Shown in pieces: positions 16,188 to 24,921 of a stretch of DNA of 47,249 bases. Made by a program: the position numbers and the translations under genes. Origin of the DNA: an uncultured Alistipes sp. GTDB taxonomy: Bacteria; Bacteroidota; Bacteroidia; Bacteroidales; Rikenellaceae. Position 1 is the stretch's first letter; every line of letters starts with the position of its first letter. The notes beneath the pieces were generated by a model. That model saw only the letters and a list, made by a program, of their open reading frames with translations, was not told the DNA's origin and searched no databases. The stretch lies in assembly GCA_944321755.1 (NCBI GenBank), contig CALUMM010000017.1:1-47249 (forward strand), written 5' to 3'.

Positions 16188-17525
16188 TTACAGGATTCCC
16201 TGCTCGACCATCGACTTGGCGACCTTCATGAATCCGGCGATGTTGGCGCCCTTCATGTAGTTGATGTATCCGTCGGCCTCGGTGCCGTACTCCAGGCAGG
16301 CGTGGTGGATCGACGACATGATCTGGTGCAGTTTGGCATCGACCTCTTCGGCCGTCCAGTTGAGCTTCTGGGCGTTCTGGGTCATTTCGAGTCCCGAGGT
16401 GGCCACGCCGCCGGCATTCACGGCCTTGCCGGGTCCGTAGGGGATCCTGGCGGCGATGAAGGCGTCGATGGCCTCGGGGCGGCAGCCCATGTTCGAAACC
16501 TCGGCCACGATTTTCACGCCGTTGGCCAACAGTTTCTTGGCATCCTCGCCGTCGAGCTCGTTCTGCGTGGCGCACGGCATGGCGATGTCGACCTTGACCT
16601 CCCAGGGTTTGCGGCCGGGGAAGAACTTCGCATTGGGGAATTTCTCGACATAGGGCTCTACGACGTCGTTGTTCGAGGCGCGGAGTTCGAGCATGTAGGC
16701 GATCTTTTCGGCATTGAGGCCCTCTTCGTCATAGACGTATCCGTCGGGTCCGGAGATCGTGACGACCTTGGCGCCGAGTTCCGTAGCCTTGGTTGCGGCG
16801 CCCCAGGCGACGTTTCCGAATCCGGAGATGGCGATGGTCTGGCCCTTGATGTCCATGCCGGCCTTTTCGAGCATCTGGCGCAGGAAGTAGACGGCGCCGA
16901 AACCGGTGGCCTCGGGGCGGATCAGCGAACCGCCGTAGGTCATGCCCTTTCCGGTCAGTACGCCGGTATTCTCCTGGGCGAGTTTGCGGTACATGCCGTA
17001 GAGGAATCCGATTTCGCGGCCTCCGACGCCGATATCACCGGCCGGGACGTCGGTTTCGGGACCGATGTGCCGCCAGAGTTCGGTCATGAAGGCCTGGCAG
17101 AAGCGCATGACTTCGCGGTCGGACTTGCCTTTGGGGTTGAAGTCCGAGCCGCCCTTGGCGCCGCCCATGGGGAGCGTGGTGAGGGCGTTCTTGAAGATCT
17201 GCTCGAAGCCGAGGAACTTGAGGATCGAGAGGTTTACGGAGGGGTGGAAACGCAGACCGCCCTTGTAGGGGCCGATGGCGTTGTTGAACTGGACACGGTA
17301 GCCGATGTTGGTCTGTACTTCGCCCTTGTCGTCTACCCATACGACTTTGAACGTAAAGATGCGGTCGGGTTCGACGATCCGCTCCGCGATGCGGTTGGCC
17401 TCGAATTCGGGGTGCTGGTTGTAGGCGCCTTCGACGGTCATCAGCACTTCGCGCACGGCCTGGAGGTATTCGCTCTCACCGGGGTGCTTGCGTTCGAGGT
17501 CGGTCATGATTTTGTTAACGTTCAT
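16188..17525 (-). CDS. gdhA: NADP-type glutamate dehydrogenase
   Basis: A 445-residue hexameric-type glutamate dehydrogenase, the normal length for family I. Visible marks are the substrate region PYKGGLRFHPSVNLSILKFLGFEQ (given here as PYKGGLRFHP), the Lys-rich GGAKGGSDFNPKGKSD, the catalytic-region PAGDIGVGGREIG, and a Rossmann-like AISGFGNVAWGAA. It makes glutamate from 2-oxoglutarate and ammonia, a main ammonia-assimilation route in gut Bacteroidota. Single-gene unit with its own promoter and terminator. NADP preference is inferred from family resemblance. Confidence 0.96.
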   Translation of the reverse strand: MNVNKIMTDLERKHPGESEYLQAVREVLMTVEGAYNQHPEFEANRIAERIVEPDRIFTFKVVWVDDKGEVQTNIGYRVQFNNAIGPYKGGLRFHPSVNLSILKFLGFEQIFKNALTTLPMGGAKGGSDFNPKGKSDREVMRFCQAFMTELWRHIGPETDVPAGDIGVGGREIGFLYGMYRKLAQENTGVLTGKGMTYGGSLIRPEATGFGAVYFLRQMLEKAGMDIKGQTIAISGFGNVAWGAATKATELGAKVVTISGPDGYVYDEEGLNAEKIAYMLELRASNNDVVEPYVEKFPNAKFFPGRKPWEVKVDIAMPCATQNELDGEDAKKLLANGVKIVAEVSNMGCRPEAIDAFIAARIPYGPGKAVNAGGVATSGLEMTQNAQKLNWTAEEVDAKLHQIMSSIHHACLEYGTEADGYINYMKGANIAGFMKVAKSMVEQGIL

Positions 17526-17561
17526 AGCACAGAAGTTTTTAGGTTTGGTGTTCTTTTGTTA

Positions 17562-17569
17562 CAAATATA
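17562..17569 (-). promoter_or_regulatory. -7 element of gdhA promoter
   Basis: Minus-strand TATATTTG, 36 bp upstream of the gdhA start codon. No clear -33 box at the expected place. Confidence 0.6.
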
Positions 17570-17621
17570 ACAATATTTATTATGGATTGTAACTTTTTTC
17601 GGGAAAATTTCAGAAAATTTT

Positions 17622-20603
17622 TCATTCTTCGGTATTTTCCCGAATCATTCCCCGGTTGGAGCGTCCGTCGATGCAGACCCAGAGGGGCCGCTCGAATCGC
17701 ACCTGCCGCAAATAGGTTCCGTCGTAATGGGCGGGCATGGCGTCGAGTCGCTCTTCGCGGAAGATTCCGTCGCCGCGGAAGGGGCTGATGGTCAGATACC
17801 CGACGCCGAGCGAGGTGACGTTCTGGAAGAAGTGGGTACCCTGGGAGGGTTCGACCTCGAACTTTTCGATGCCGCACTCGACGATGACCTTCGCCTCGGA
17901 GATGTGGTTCCACTTGACGGGCACGCCGAGGAAGGGATCGGAGGATCCCCAGCGTCCGGGTCCGACGAGGATGTACGAACGCCCCTCGTCGCGCATCCGG
18001 TTGTTGAGCGTAAGGAGTTCCGCGGCGATTTTCTCGGTGGAAAGCGAGTCGAAGGCGTCGTTCTTGACGTAGATGATGTCCGCGAGATCGGCCATCATGC
18101 CGATTCCGAGGGCCTGTTCGCCGTAGATCAGGGCCTGTCCGGGGTCTTCGGCGGACCAGTCGATGGCGCGGTTGTCCTGGTTGTCGATGATGGGTCGGAT
18201 CTGGAGGAGGTTGAAGATCTGCTTGCGTCCGGGTGCGACGTCCATGTTGACGGCGAACTCCACCTCGACGGGGCAACGCATCTCCTCGGCGCCCATGCGG
18301 AGGATGTCCGAAATGATTTCGGCGAGGGGGAAGGTGTTGTACTTGAGGATGTTGTTGAACGTGATGACCTTCCGCCCGCGGTCGAAGGGACTGTCGGAGA
18401 TGCGCTCGTTTTCGCGGTCCCAGACCGAGCAGACGAATTTCGAGTTTCGGAAATCGGCGATTTCGCGCAGGGATAGTTTGCGCAGGTTTACGGCGTCGTC
18501 GATCGAGGTCCGGAACTCCTCGGGTCGGAGGCTCAGGGCGAGGACCTCGGTCTGGGTGTCGCTCAGGGCCAGCTCGGGGGTTGAGGTCTGGAGGACCTTC
18601 TGCGGGTATCGGGGCGAGAAGCGGAGGGTGCGCCCGCCGTCGACGACGAGTTTTCCGAGTCCCATGGCGACGTTGCAGACGCCGTCCGAGGCGTGTTCGT
18701 CGCCGATGGGATAGTAGTTGATCGACCGGGCGACTCCGGAGCAGGTGGGGAACCAGAGCCCGTTCTGCTCCGTACCGCAGACCTCCTGGATGATGACGGC
18801 CATCTTCTCTTCGGAGATGAGGTTCTGCGAGGTGGTGATGTAGGCCCTCGACGCGGCGAAGTAGACCGAAGCGTAGACGCTTTTGACGGCGCGCAGGAGC
18901 AGGCGCAGCATCTGGTCCTCGTTGTCGGTGTAGGGGATCATGTAGGTGGAGTAGATCCCGGCGAAGGGCTGGTAGTGTGAGTCTTCGAGTTTCGAGGAGG
19001 ATCGCACGGCCAGGGGGGTGTGGACGGTCCGGATGTATGCCTTGAGCTCCTCCTGGAGGCGTTGCGGCATGGTCGAGGTGACGAATTCCGAGAGGATCTC
19101 CTCGTCGGAGAACTCCTGGGAGATGATGTACTGGAGTCCGTTGCGGCGGATGAACTCGTCGAAGTACTCCGTAGCGATGACCACCGAACGGGGGATCATG
19201 ATGCGGACGTTGTCGTGTTTGTCGTACTGGCGGTGCTTCATGAGCATGGAGTTCATGAAGGCCAGACCGCGGGCCTTTCCGCCGAGCGAGCCTTCGCCGA
19301 TGCGGGCGAAAGCCACGGCATCGGAGTAGGTTTCGGGGTCGAAACGCGCGACGACGCCCTGTCCGAGCAGGGTTCGGTAGTCGCGGATGAGGTTCACGAG
19401 GACGCGGCGGTGCTCCTCGACCGAGGAGAAGTGGCTTTTGTTGTACTGGCGGATGGAGGCGGCCAGGGGAAAGAGGCCGCGCGAATAGAGCCACTTGGAG
19501 AGGTGGTTCTGCGAGGTATGGTATTCGAAGGCCTCGTCGGGGATCGTGGCGATCATCTGCTGCATCTGGGTGAGGTCCTTGGCGCGTCCGATTTCGGCGC
19601 CGGTTTCGGGGTCCTCGAAGACGAAGTCGCCGAATGCGAACTCCTTGGCGATGTACTCGCTCAGTTGAGAGAGGAGCGTTTTGGAGTTTTTGGCGATGAA
19701 TCCGGCTCCGAGTTCGCGGGCCTGCTCCTCGAAGGAGGTCTGGGAGGACTGCAGCAGGACGGGCATCAGGGGGTTGTCCTGCTTGATGCGCCGGCAGAGG
19801 TCGATTCCGGCGTCGAGTTTTTCGGTATCCGAGGGGTCGTTGCGGTGGAGGACAAACCCCACGTCGGAGATCACGCCGAGGAGGTTTTTGCTGTAGCGGT
19901 CGTAAAGCTCCGTCGCCTCGTCGTAGCTGCGTGCCAGGAGGATCTTGGGCCGGGCGCGTTTGCGGAGGACCTGCTGCTGTTCGTTGAAGGCATCCTTGAG
20001 GAACTCGGTGTTCTGGAGGAGGATGAGCTTGTAGAGCTCGGGCAGGTAGGTCGAGTAGAAGCGGATGGAGTCTTCGACCAGGAGGATGGCCTGCACGCCC
20101 CCTTCGAGAATATCCTCGTCGGCATTCATCTTGTCCTCGATGAGCTTGATGATACCGATGATCAGGTCTGTGTTTCCGTGCCAGGAGAAGATGTAGTCGA
20201 GTCCCGAATGGTCCTGCTCCTCGATGCGGCGGTAGATGTCCTTGGAGAAGGAGGTGAGCAGCGCGACGGGGATGTTGGGATGGCGCTCCTTGACGATGCG
20301 TGCGAAAGCGAAGACGTCGGGTTCTCCGACGTTGTACATCGTGAGGATGAAGTCGTAGGAGTCGTCTTCGCGCAGGGCTTCGAGGGCTTCGGCCGTGGAG
20401 CTCACGCGGGTGAGCGACGGTGGGTTCGACATGTTGAGGTCGATATACTCCTGATTGATCTGGGATTCGATGTGTCCGTCCTCTTCGAGGATGTATCCGT
20501 CGTAGCTGCAGCAGACGAGGAGGATCTTGTGGATCCGGTATTTCATGAAGCGGTAGGGGAGTTTGCTCCCGTCGGGCATGTACTGTTCGAGGCTTTTGTT
20601 CAT
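17622..20603 (-). CDS. receiver-receiver-PPDK_N fusion protein (PEP/pyruvate-binding domain protein)
   Basis: This 993-residue protein has three visible parts. Residues about 25-158 resemble a response-regulator receiver (ILLVCCSYDGYILEED, DFILTMYNVGEPD) but have Met89 where the phospho-acceptor Asp should be. Residues about 171-322 form a second receiver with all key positions: Glu177-Asp178, Asp247 (VISDVGF), Ser286/287 and Lys305. From about 430 onward comes a PPDK/PEP-synthase N-terminal ATP-binding domain with GEGSLGGKARG, AVRSSSKLEDS, FAGIYSTY and the closing LLQIRP. The phosphohistidine swivel domain and the PEP-binding barrel are absent, so it cannot be an ordinary PEP synthase. A C-terminal region of about 200 residues with VGPGRWGSSDPFLG and QGTHFFQNV is not recognised. 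It has a -7 element at 20629-20636 and a divergent neighbour. Its reaction is unknown; ATP- or PEP/pyruvate-dependent phosphotransfer controlled by the second receiver is inference. Confidence 0.88.
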   Translation of the reverse strand: MNKSLEQYMPDGSKLPYRFMKYRIHKILLVCCSYDGYILEEDGHIESQINQEYIDLNMSNPPSLTRVSSTAEALEALREDDSYDFILTMYNVGEPDVFAFARIVKERHPNIPVALLTSFSKDIYRRIEEQDHSGLDYIFSWHGNTDLIIGIIKLIEDKMNADEDILEGGVQAILLVEDSIRFYSTYLPELYKLILLQNTEFLKDAFNEQQQVLRKRARPKILLARSYDEATELYDRYSKNLLGVISDVGFVLHRNDPSDTEKLDAGIDLCRRIKQDNPLMPVLLQSSQTSFEEQARELGAGFIAKNSKTLLSQLSEYIAKEFAFGDFVFEDPETGAEIGRAKDLTQMQQMIATIPDEAFEYHTSQNHLSKWLYSRGLFPLAASIRQYNKSHFSSVEEHRRVLVNLIRDYRTLLGQGVVARFDPETYSDAVAFARIGEGSLGGKARGLAFMNSMLMKHRQYDKHDNVRIMIPRSVVIATEYFDEFIRRNGLQYIISQEFSDEEILSEFVTSTMPQRLQEELKAYIRTVHTPLAVRSSSKLEDSHYQPFAGIYSTYMIPYTDNEDQMLRLLLRAVKSVYASVYFAASRAYITTSQNLISEEKMAVIIQEVCGTEQNGLWFPTCSGVARSINYYPIGDEHASDGVCNVAMGLGKLVVDGGRTLRFSPRYPQKVLQTSTPELALSDTQTEVLALSLRPEEFRTSIDDAVNLRKLSLREIADFRNSKFVCSVWDRENERISDSPFDRGRKVITFNNILKYNTFPLAEIISDILRMGAEEMRCPVEVEFAVNMDVAPGRKQIFNLLQIRPIIDNQDNRAIDWSAEDPGQALIYGEQALGIGMMADLADIIYVKNDAFDSLSTEKIAAELLTLNNRMRDEGRSYILVGPGRWGSSDPFLGVPVKWNHISEAKVIVECGIEKFEVEPSQGTHFFQNVTSLGVGYLTISPFRGDGIFREERLDAMPAHYDGTYLRQVRFERPLWVCIDGRSNRGMIRENTEE

Positions 20604-20628
20604 TCGGATTCGAAATTTGATAGATGAA

Positions 20629-20636
20629 CAAAAATA
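20629..20636 (-). promoter_or_regulatory. -7 element of the receiver-PPDK_N gene
   Basis: Minus-strand TATTTTTG, 26 bp upstream of the start codon, 13 bp from the divergent -7 element at 20650-20657. No clear -33 box. Confidence 0.5.
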
Positions 20637-20649
20637 AGGAAAAAATTGT

Positions 20650-20657
20650 TACCTTTG
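20650..20657 (+). promoter_or_regulatory. -7 element of the GNAT-gcvT operon
   Basis: TACCTTTG matches TAnnTTTG; transcription would begin near 20664, about 27 nt before the ATG at 20691. No standard -33 box at 19-21 nt. Confidence 0.6.
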
Positions 20658-20690
20658 GATGTTGGAAACGTTGAAAATAACCGCAGAAAC

Positions 20691-21896
20691 ATGAATCAGG
20701 GAAAATATACGTTGCAGGAGGTGACGACGCCGGCCGTGGAGCGGGAGTGGCTGAACCTTCCGAAACGGATCTACAAGGGCAACCGGAACTGGGTCTGCCC
20801 GCTGGACCAGGATGTGCTGGAGGTCTTCGACCCGGCGCGGAACGAGCTGTTCGCCGACGGCGAAGCGATCCGCTGGGTGGTCCGGGATGCTTCGGGCGAG
20901 GTCGTGGGGCGCATTGCGGCGTTCTACAACCGCGAAAAGGCCGCCATCGAGGAGCAGCCGACGGGCGGCTGCGGCTTCTTCGAGTCGATCGAGGACCAGG
21001 CGGTGGCCGACATGCTGTTCGACGCCGCACGGATGTGGCTGGCGAGCCGGGGCATGGAGGCGATGGACGGTCCGATCAACTTCGGGCAGCGGCGCGACTG
21101 GTGGGGCCTTCTGGTCGAGGGCTACGAGTTCCAGCCGCTCTACAAAAACCCCTACAACCCGCCCTACTACAAGGAGTTGTTCGAAAACTACGGCTTCCAG
21201 AACTACTTCAACCAGCACAGTTTCATCTGGCGGGTGAACAATTCGGAGGCGAACAAGCAGATCTTCGCGCGGGCGGAACGGCTCTATACGGTTCCGGGCT
21301 ACCGGGTCGAGAACATCGACATGAAGAATCTGGAGGAGGCCGCCGAGAGCTTCCGGGTGATCTACAACAAGGCGTGGGCCCTGTTCTCGGGCGTTCGTCC
21401 GATGTCGCAGGAGGAGGCTTTGGAGATGGTCCGCGAGATGAAGCCGATCATCGATCCGCATATCATCTTCTTCGCCTATTTCAACGACGAGCCGATCGGC
21501 TTCTTCATCACGGTTCCGGACCTGAACCGGCTGATCGGGAAGTTCAACGGCAAGTTCGGGCTGTGGCAGAAGCTGCGGCTGATGTGGGACCTGAAGGTGC
21601 GCAAGTCGTGCGACCGGATCTTCGGCATCATCTTCGGCATTACGCCGGAGTTCCACGGCAAGGGCGTGGAGTCGGCGATCATGGTGAAATACTACGAGTT
21701 CCTGGAGCTGACGAAGAACCCCTACAAGACGATGGAGCTGGCGTGGATCGGGGACTTCAACCCGGTGATGAACCGCATGATCGAGACCTACGTCTGCGCG
21801 ACGCGCCACAAGGTGCATACGACCTACCGTTACCTGTTCGACCGCACGAAGGAGTTCCACCGCTGCCCGCGCCTGGGCGTGAAACGCCGCGAGTAA
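20691..21896 (+). CDS. conserved protein with acyl-CoA N-acyltransferase (GNAT) fold
   Basis: A 401-residue protein of a family common in Bacteroidota and usually annotated as hypothetical or GNAT-like. The start is the ATG at 20691 (MNQGKYTLQEV); an earlier in-frame codon would precede the transcription start. Features include AIRWVVRDASGEVVGRIAAF near the N-terminus, MDGPINFGQRRDWWGLLVEG in the centre and, towards the C-terminus, FFAYFNDEPIGFF and GITPEFHGKGVESAIM, the latter resembling the acetyl-CoA-binding loop of GNAT enzymes. The substrate is unknown. It is 15 bp from gcvT and presumably cotranscribed, although no functional link to the glycine cleavage system is evident. Confidence 0.75.
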   Translation: MNQGKYTLQEVTTPAVEREWLNLPKRIYKGNRNWVCPLDQDVLEVFDPARNELFADGEAIRWVVRDASGEVVGRIAAFYNREKAAIEEQPTGGCGFFESIEDQAVADMLFDAARMWLASRGMEAMDGPINFGQRRDWWGLLVEGYEFQPLYKNPYNPPYYKELFENYGFQNYFNQHSFIWRVNNSEANKQIFARAERLYTVPGYRVENIDMKNLEEAAESFRVIYNKAWALFSGVRPMSQEEALEMVREMKPIIDPHIIFFAYFNDEPIGFFITVPDLNRLIGKFNGKFGLWQKLRLMWDLKVRKSCDRIFGIIFGITPEFHGKGVESAIMVKYYEFLELTKNPYKTMELAWIGDFNPVMNRMIETYVCATRHKVHTTYRYLFDRTKEFHRCPRLGVKRRE

Positions 21897-21911
21897 AACC
21901 AAACCACCTAT

Positions 21912-23015
21912 ATGAAAACCACCGTATTTACCGATTATCACATTGCCGCGGGGGCCAGGATGGCCGAATTCGCGGGTTACAACATGCCCATCGAGTTCAC
22001 GGGCATCACCGACGAACACCTGACCGTGCGCCAGGGCGCCGGGGTGTTCGACGTGAGCCACATGGGCGAGATCTGGGTCAAGGGCCCGCAGGCCGAGGCG
22101 CTGCTGCAGCGCATCACGACGAACGACGTGGCGAAACTCTACGACGGGAAGGTGCAGTATTCGTGTATGCCGAACGGCCGCGGGGGGATCGTGGATGACA
22201 TCCTGGTCTACCGGATCGACGCCGAGACCTACATGCTGTGCGTCAACGCCGCGAACATCGACAAGGACTGGGCGCATATCTGCGCCGTGGGCCGCGAGGA
22301 GTTCGGCATGGAGGCGGGTCCGGGCAAGGAGCTCTACAACGCTTCGGACGAGATCTGCCAGTTGGCCGTACAGGGGCCGCTGGCGATGAAGATCGTGCAG
22401 AAGATGTGCGCGGAGCCGGTCGAGGAGATGGAGTACTATACCTTTAAAAAGATGGAGGTGGCCGGTTGCCGGGCGATTCTCTCGATCACGGGCTATACGG
22501 GCGCCGGGGGGTGCGAGATCTATGTGGCCAACGAGGACGGCGCGAAGCTCTGGAAGGCGCTCTGGGAGGCCGGGGCCGAATACGGACTGAAAAACATCGG
22601 ACTCGGGGCTCGTGATACGCTGCGTCTGGAGAAGGGCTTCTGCCTCTACGGCAACGACATCGACGACACGACCTCGCCGCTGGAGGCGGGCCTGGGTTGG
22701 ATCACGAAGTTCGCCGAAGGGAAGAATTTCATCGACCGGGAGCTGCTGGAGCGGCAGAAGGCCGAGGGCGTGACGCATAAACTCGTCGGGCTGAAGATGG
22801 TCGAGCGTGGCATTCCGCGCCACGGCTACAAGCTGGCGGCTGCGGACGGCCGGGAGATCGGCCACGTGACGTCGGGTACGATGTCCCCGTGCCTGAAGGT
22901 GGGTGTGGCGCTGGGCTACGTCGAGACGGCCTATGCAAAACCCGGTACGGAGGTTGCGGTCATCATCCGCGAGAAGCCCGTGAAGGCCGAAGTGGTCAAG
23001 ATACCTTTTGTCTAA
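21912..23015 (+). CDS. gcvT: aminomethyltransferase, glycine cleavage system T protein
   Basis: A 367-residue T protein. It transfers the aminomethyl carbon from the lipoylated H protein to tetrahydrofolate and frees ammonia. Conserved segments are [46 protein letters not shown] and [19 protein letters not shown], with a C-terminal [12 protein letters not shown]. The genes for P and H proteins are not in the window, so the system is dispersed here. It is preceded by the GNAT-like gene (15 bp) and followed 20 bp later by the dihydroorotate-dehydrogenase-like gene. Confidence 0.96.
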   Translation: MKTTVFTDYHIAAGARMAEFAGYNMPIEFTGITDEHLTVRQGAGVFDVSHMGEIWVKGPQAEALLQRITTNDVAKLYDGKVQYSCMPNGRGGIVDDILVYRIDAETYMLCVNAANIDKDWAHICAVGREEFGMEAGPGKELYNASDEICQLAVQGPLAMKIVQKMCAEPVEEMEYYTFKKMEVAGCRAILSITGYTGAGGCEIYVANEDGAKLWKALWEAGAEYGLKNIGLGARDTLRLEKGFCLYGNDIDDTTSPLEAGLGWITKFAEGKNFIDRELLERQKAEGVTHKLVGLKMVERGIPRHGYKLAAADGREIGHVTSGTMSPCLKVGVALGYVETAYAKPGTEVAVIIREKPVKAEVVKIPFV

Positions 23016-23035
23016 CGAACCAAATACGGAAAATC

Positions 23036-24004
23036 ATGAAAACGGAATATTTGGGACTTCAACTGTCGAGTCCCGTGATTGTGAGCAGTTCGCCCTACAC
23101 GTCGAACATGGCGCATATCGAGTCGTGCGTCCGCGCGGGAGCGGGCGCCGTGGTGCTGAAATCGATCTTCGAGGAGCAGATCTACCGCCAGGCGGCCTCG
23201 CTGGACAAGATGGAGGGCTACGGCGACGCCGGGGAGTACCTCGAACGCTACCTGGGCGACGCCTATAAGGCCGAACTGCTGCAGCTCGTGAAGGATGCCG
23301 CCAAGACGGGCATTCCGGTGATCGGCAGCATCAACTGCGTGGGTTCGGGCGATGCGTGGATCGACTATGCGACGTCGATGCAGGCTGCCGGGGCTGCGGC
23401 TCTGGAACTGAATATCTTCCTGCTGCCGACCGACCGCCATGCGTCGGCCGCCGAGATCGAGCAGCACTATGCGGACATCGTTCGCAAGGTTTGTGCGGCG
23501 GTGACGATCCCGGTCTCGGTGAAGCTGCCGATGCGCCTGACGAACGTACTGTCGACGTGCGACACGCTGCTGGCCCGCGGTGCGAAGGGCGTTGTGCTGT
23601 TCAACCGCTTCTTCGAACCCGACATCGACATCGAGAAAATGACCTTCCAGCCTGCGGATCCGTTCAGCCAGCCGACGGAGTTGCGCCACGTGCTGCGCAG
23701 TACGGCCCTGTGCTCGCACGCGCTGCCTCAACTGGACATTTCGGTATCGACGGGTGTACACGACGGCGCTGCGGCGGTCAAGGCTTTGCTTTGCGGGGCT
23801 TCGGCGGTTCAGGTCTGCACGGCGATCCACAAGCACGGTTACGAGGTGATCGGCCAGATCGGGTCGTTCATCGACGAGTGGGCTGCACGTCACGGTTTCG
23901 ATACGCTGTCGTCGTTCTGCGGGCGGATGGACTACGGCTCCTCGGAAGGGGAGTTCTACCAGCGTGTGCAGTACATGAAGTACTTCCCGCACGACACGGA
24001 GTAG
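23036..24004 (+). CDS. dihydroorotate dehydrogenase-like flavoprotein
   Basis: A 322-residue TIM-barrel protein related to class 1 dihydroorotate dehydrogenases. The start at 23036 gives MKTEYLGLQLSSPVIVSSSP, matching the family's opening. Where true enzymes have an NxSCPN active-site loop, this protein has LELNIFLLPTDRHAS, so the catalytic Cys/Ser base is missing. The flavin-side segments (VLKSIFEEQI, VSVKLPM, CGASAVQVCTAI) are kept. Such proteins are widespread and their reaction is not established. A true pyrD is present at 34774-36162, which supports a different role for this one. Cotranscribed with gcvT. Confidence 0.85.
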   Translation: MKTEYLGLQLSSPVIVSSSPYTSNMAHIESCVRAGAGAVVLKSIFEEQIYRQAASLDKMEGYGDAGEYLERYLGDAYKAELLQLVKDAAKTGIPVIGSINCVGSGDAWIDYATSMQAAGAAALELNIFLLPTDRHASAAEIEQHYADIVRKVCAAVTIPVSVKLPMRLTNVLSTCDTLLARGAKGVVLFNRFFEPDIDIEKMTFQPADPFSQPTELRHVLRSTALCSHALPQLDISVSTGVHDGAAAVKALLCGASAVQVCTAIHKHGYEVIGQIGSFIDEWAARHGFDTLSSFCGRMDYGSSEGEFYQRVQYMKYFPHDTE

Positions 24005-24028
24005 CAGGGCGTTCCCTCTCCGAACGTG

Positions 24029-24062
24029 AAAAACCCCGGTTCCGCACAAGGACCGGGGTTTT
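24029..24062 (+). terminator. bidirectional terminator between the DHOD-like and HD-domain genes
   Basis: AAAACCCCGGT (24030-24040) and ACCGGGGTTTT (24052-24062) pair perfectly; T4 follows on the plus side and T5 on the minus side. It serves the converging plus-strand operon and the minus-strand HD gene. Confidence 0.88.
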
Positions 24063-24114
24063 CGTGTTTGGCCGCGTGATGACGGGCGGCCTTGCAGGCA
24101 GCTCGGTGCGGTCG

Positions 24115-24783
24115 CTATTGTTTTTCAGGCTCCGGAAGGGGCGTTTTCGCGGTCTCGGCATCGAATGCTTCGTCGAACGCCTTGCGGATCAGTTTCGGAT
24201 CGCGGATTACCTCACGCAACGCTTCCAGTCGGCGGGCGTTCTCCGATTCGGGAATCCAGAGTTTCAGGTAGCCGCCTTCGGCATATTTGTCCCGGAGGTG
24301 TTCGAGGCAGCGGGCGAAGTGCCCCTCGCGGTCGAGTTCGGGGCAGTGGGCCACGCCGTACTGGACCGTGCGCCGGATGATTGTCGCCGGGTCGATCAGC
24401 CGGTCGGCTTCGGCGACGATGCGTCCGTAGATCGACCGCGGGGCGTGTTTCGACGAAGCGCGATGGTCCTCCACCGCCTCGCGCATCGTCTGGATCTGCT
24501 CCTCCGAGAACCAACGGCGCAGTTCTCGGTCTGCAGCGAGGATGCGCCCGGCATCGAGGTGGTGGTTTTCGCGTCCGTTGACCAGTCCGGTATCGTGGTA
24601 GGCTGCAATCGCATAGACCATATCGGCATCGACGTCGTGAGCCTCGGCGAGTTCGAGGCTGCGGCGGATCACCGTGCGGGCGTGTTCCACGTCGTGTGCG
24701 CGGTCGAACTCCCGGTAGCGGGGGAGGATTCGCTGTTCGATGTAGCTTGTGAGTTCGGGATTCAGCGGTTGTGCGTTTTTCAT
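24115..24783 (-). CDS. HD-domain phosphohydrolase
   Basis: A 222-residue HD protein with His34 in HDVEHARTVIRR, the His63-Asp64 pair in AAYHDTGL and a further Asp near the end of the fold. HD proteins hydrolyse phosphomonoesters or nucleotides using a metal pair. The substrate is not predictable. It lies downstream of rny, itself an HD-domain nuclease, but a strong terminator between them suggests separate transcription. No promoter with both boxes was seen in the 50 bp upstream, so read-through from rny remains possible. Confidence 0.85.
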   Translation of the reverse strand: MKNAQPLNPELTSYIEQRILPRYREFDRAHDVEHARTVIRRSLELAEAHDVDADMVYAIAAYHDTGLVNGRENHHLDAGRILAADRELRRWFSEEQIQTMREAVEDHRASSKHAPRSIYGRIVAEADRLIDPATIIRRTVQYGVAHCPELDREGHFARCLEHLRDKYAEGGYLKLWIPESENARRLEALREVIRDPKLIRKAFDEAFDAETAKTPLPEPEKQ

Positions 24784-24832
24784 GGCTTTTGCGGTGCGGT
24801 ATGGGGTCCTGTCCCGGGGCTGCCTCCTTTAC

Positions 24833-24866
24833 GAAAAATCCTCCGGAGATTTCCGAAGGATTTTTC
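24833..24866 (-). terminator. intrinsic terminator of rny
   Basis: GAAAAATCCTCCGGA (24833-24847) pairs with 24852-24866 with a single mismatch, and T5 lies within the distal arm on the minus strand. It is 56 bp after the rny stop codon and upstream of the HD gene. Confidence 0.75.
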
Positions 24867-24921
24867 ATGCGGGGGAATTGCGTTTTTTCCACCCCCCCCG
24901 TTTGTACGGCCCCTCCGGTGC

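Noticed and set aside
17622-20603. Annotation as PEP synthase
   Set aside because: Only the ATP-binding domain matches; the phosphohistidine and PEP/pyruvate barrel domains needed for that reaction are absent.
17539-21030. A 1163-codon open frame on the minus strand
   Set aside because: It overlaps the receiver-PPDK_N gene in another frame and is dominated by Arg, Pro and His, typical of a frame shadow in GC-rich DNA.
20649-22865. A 738-codon open frame on the minus strand
   Set aside because: It is antisense to the GNAT-like gene and gcvT, both clearly coding, and shows no recognisable domain.
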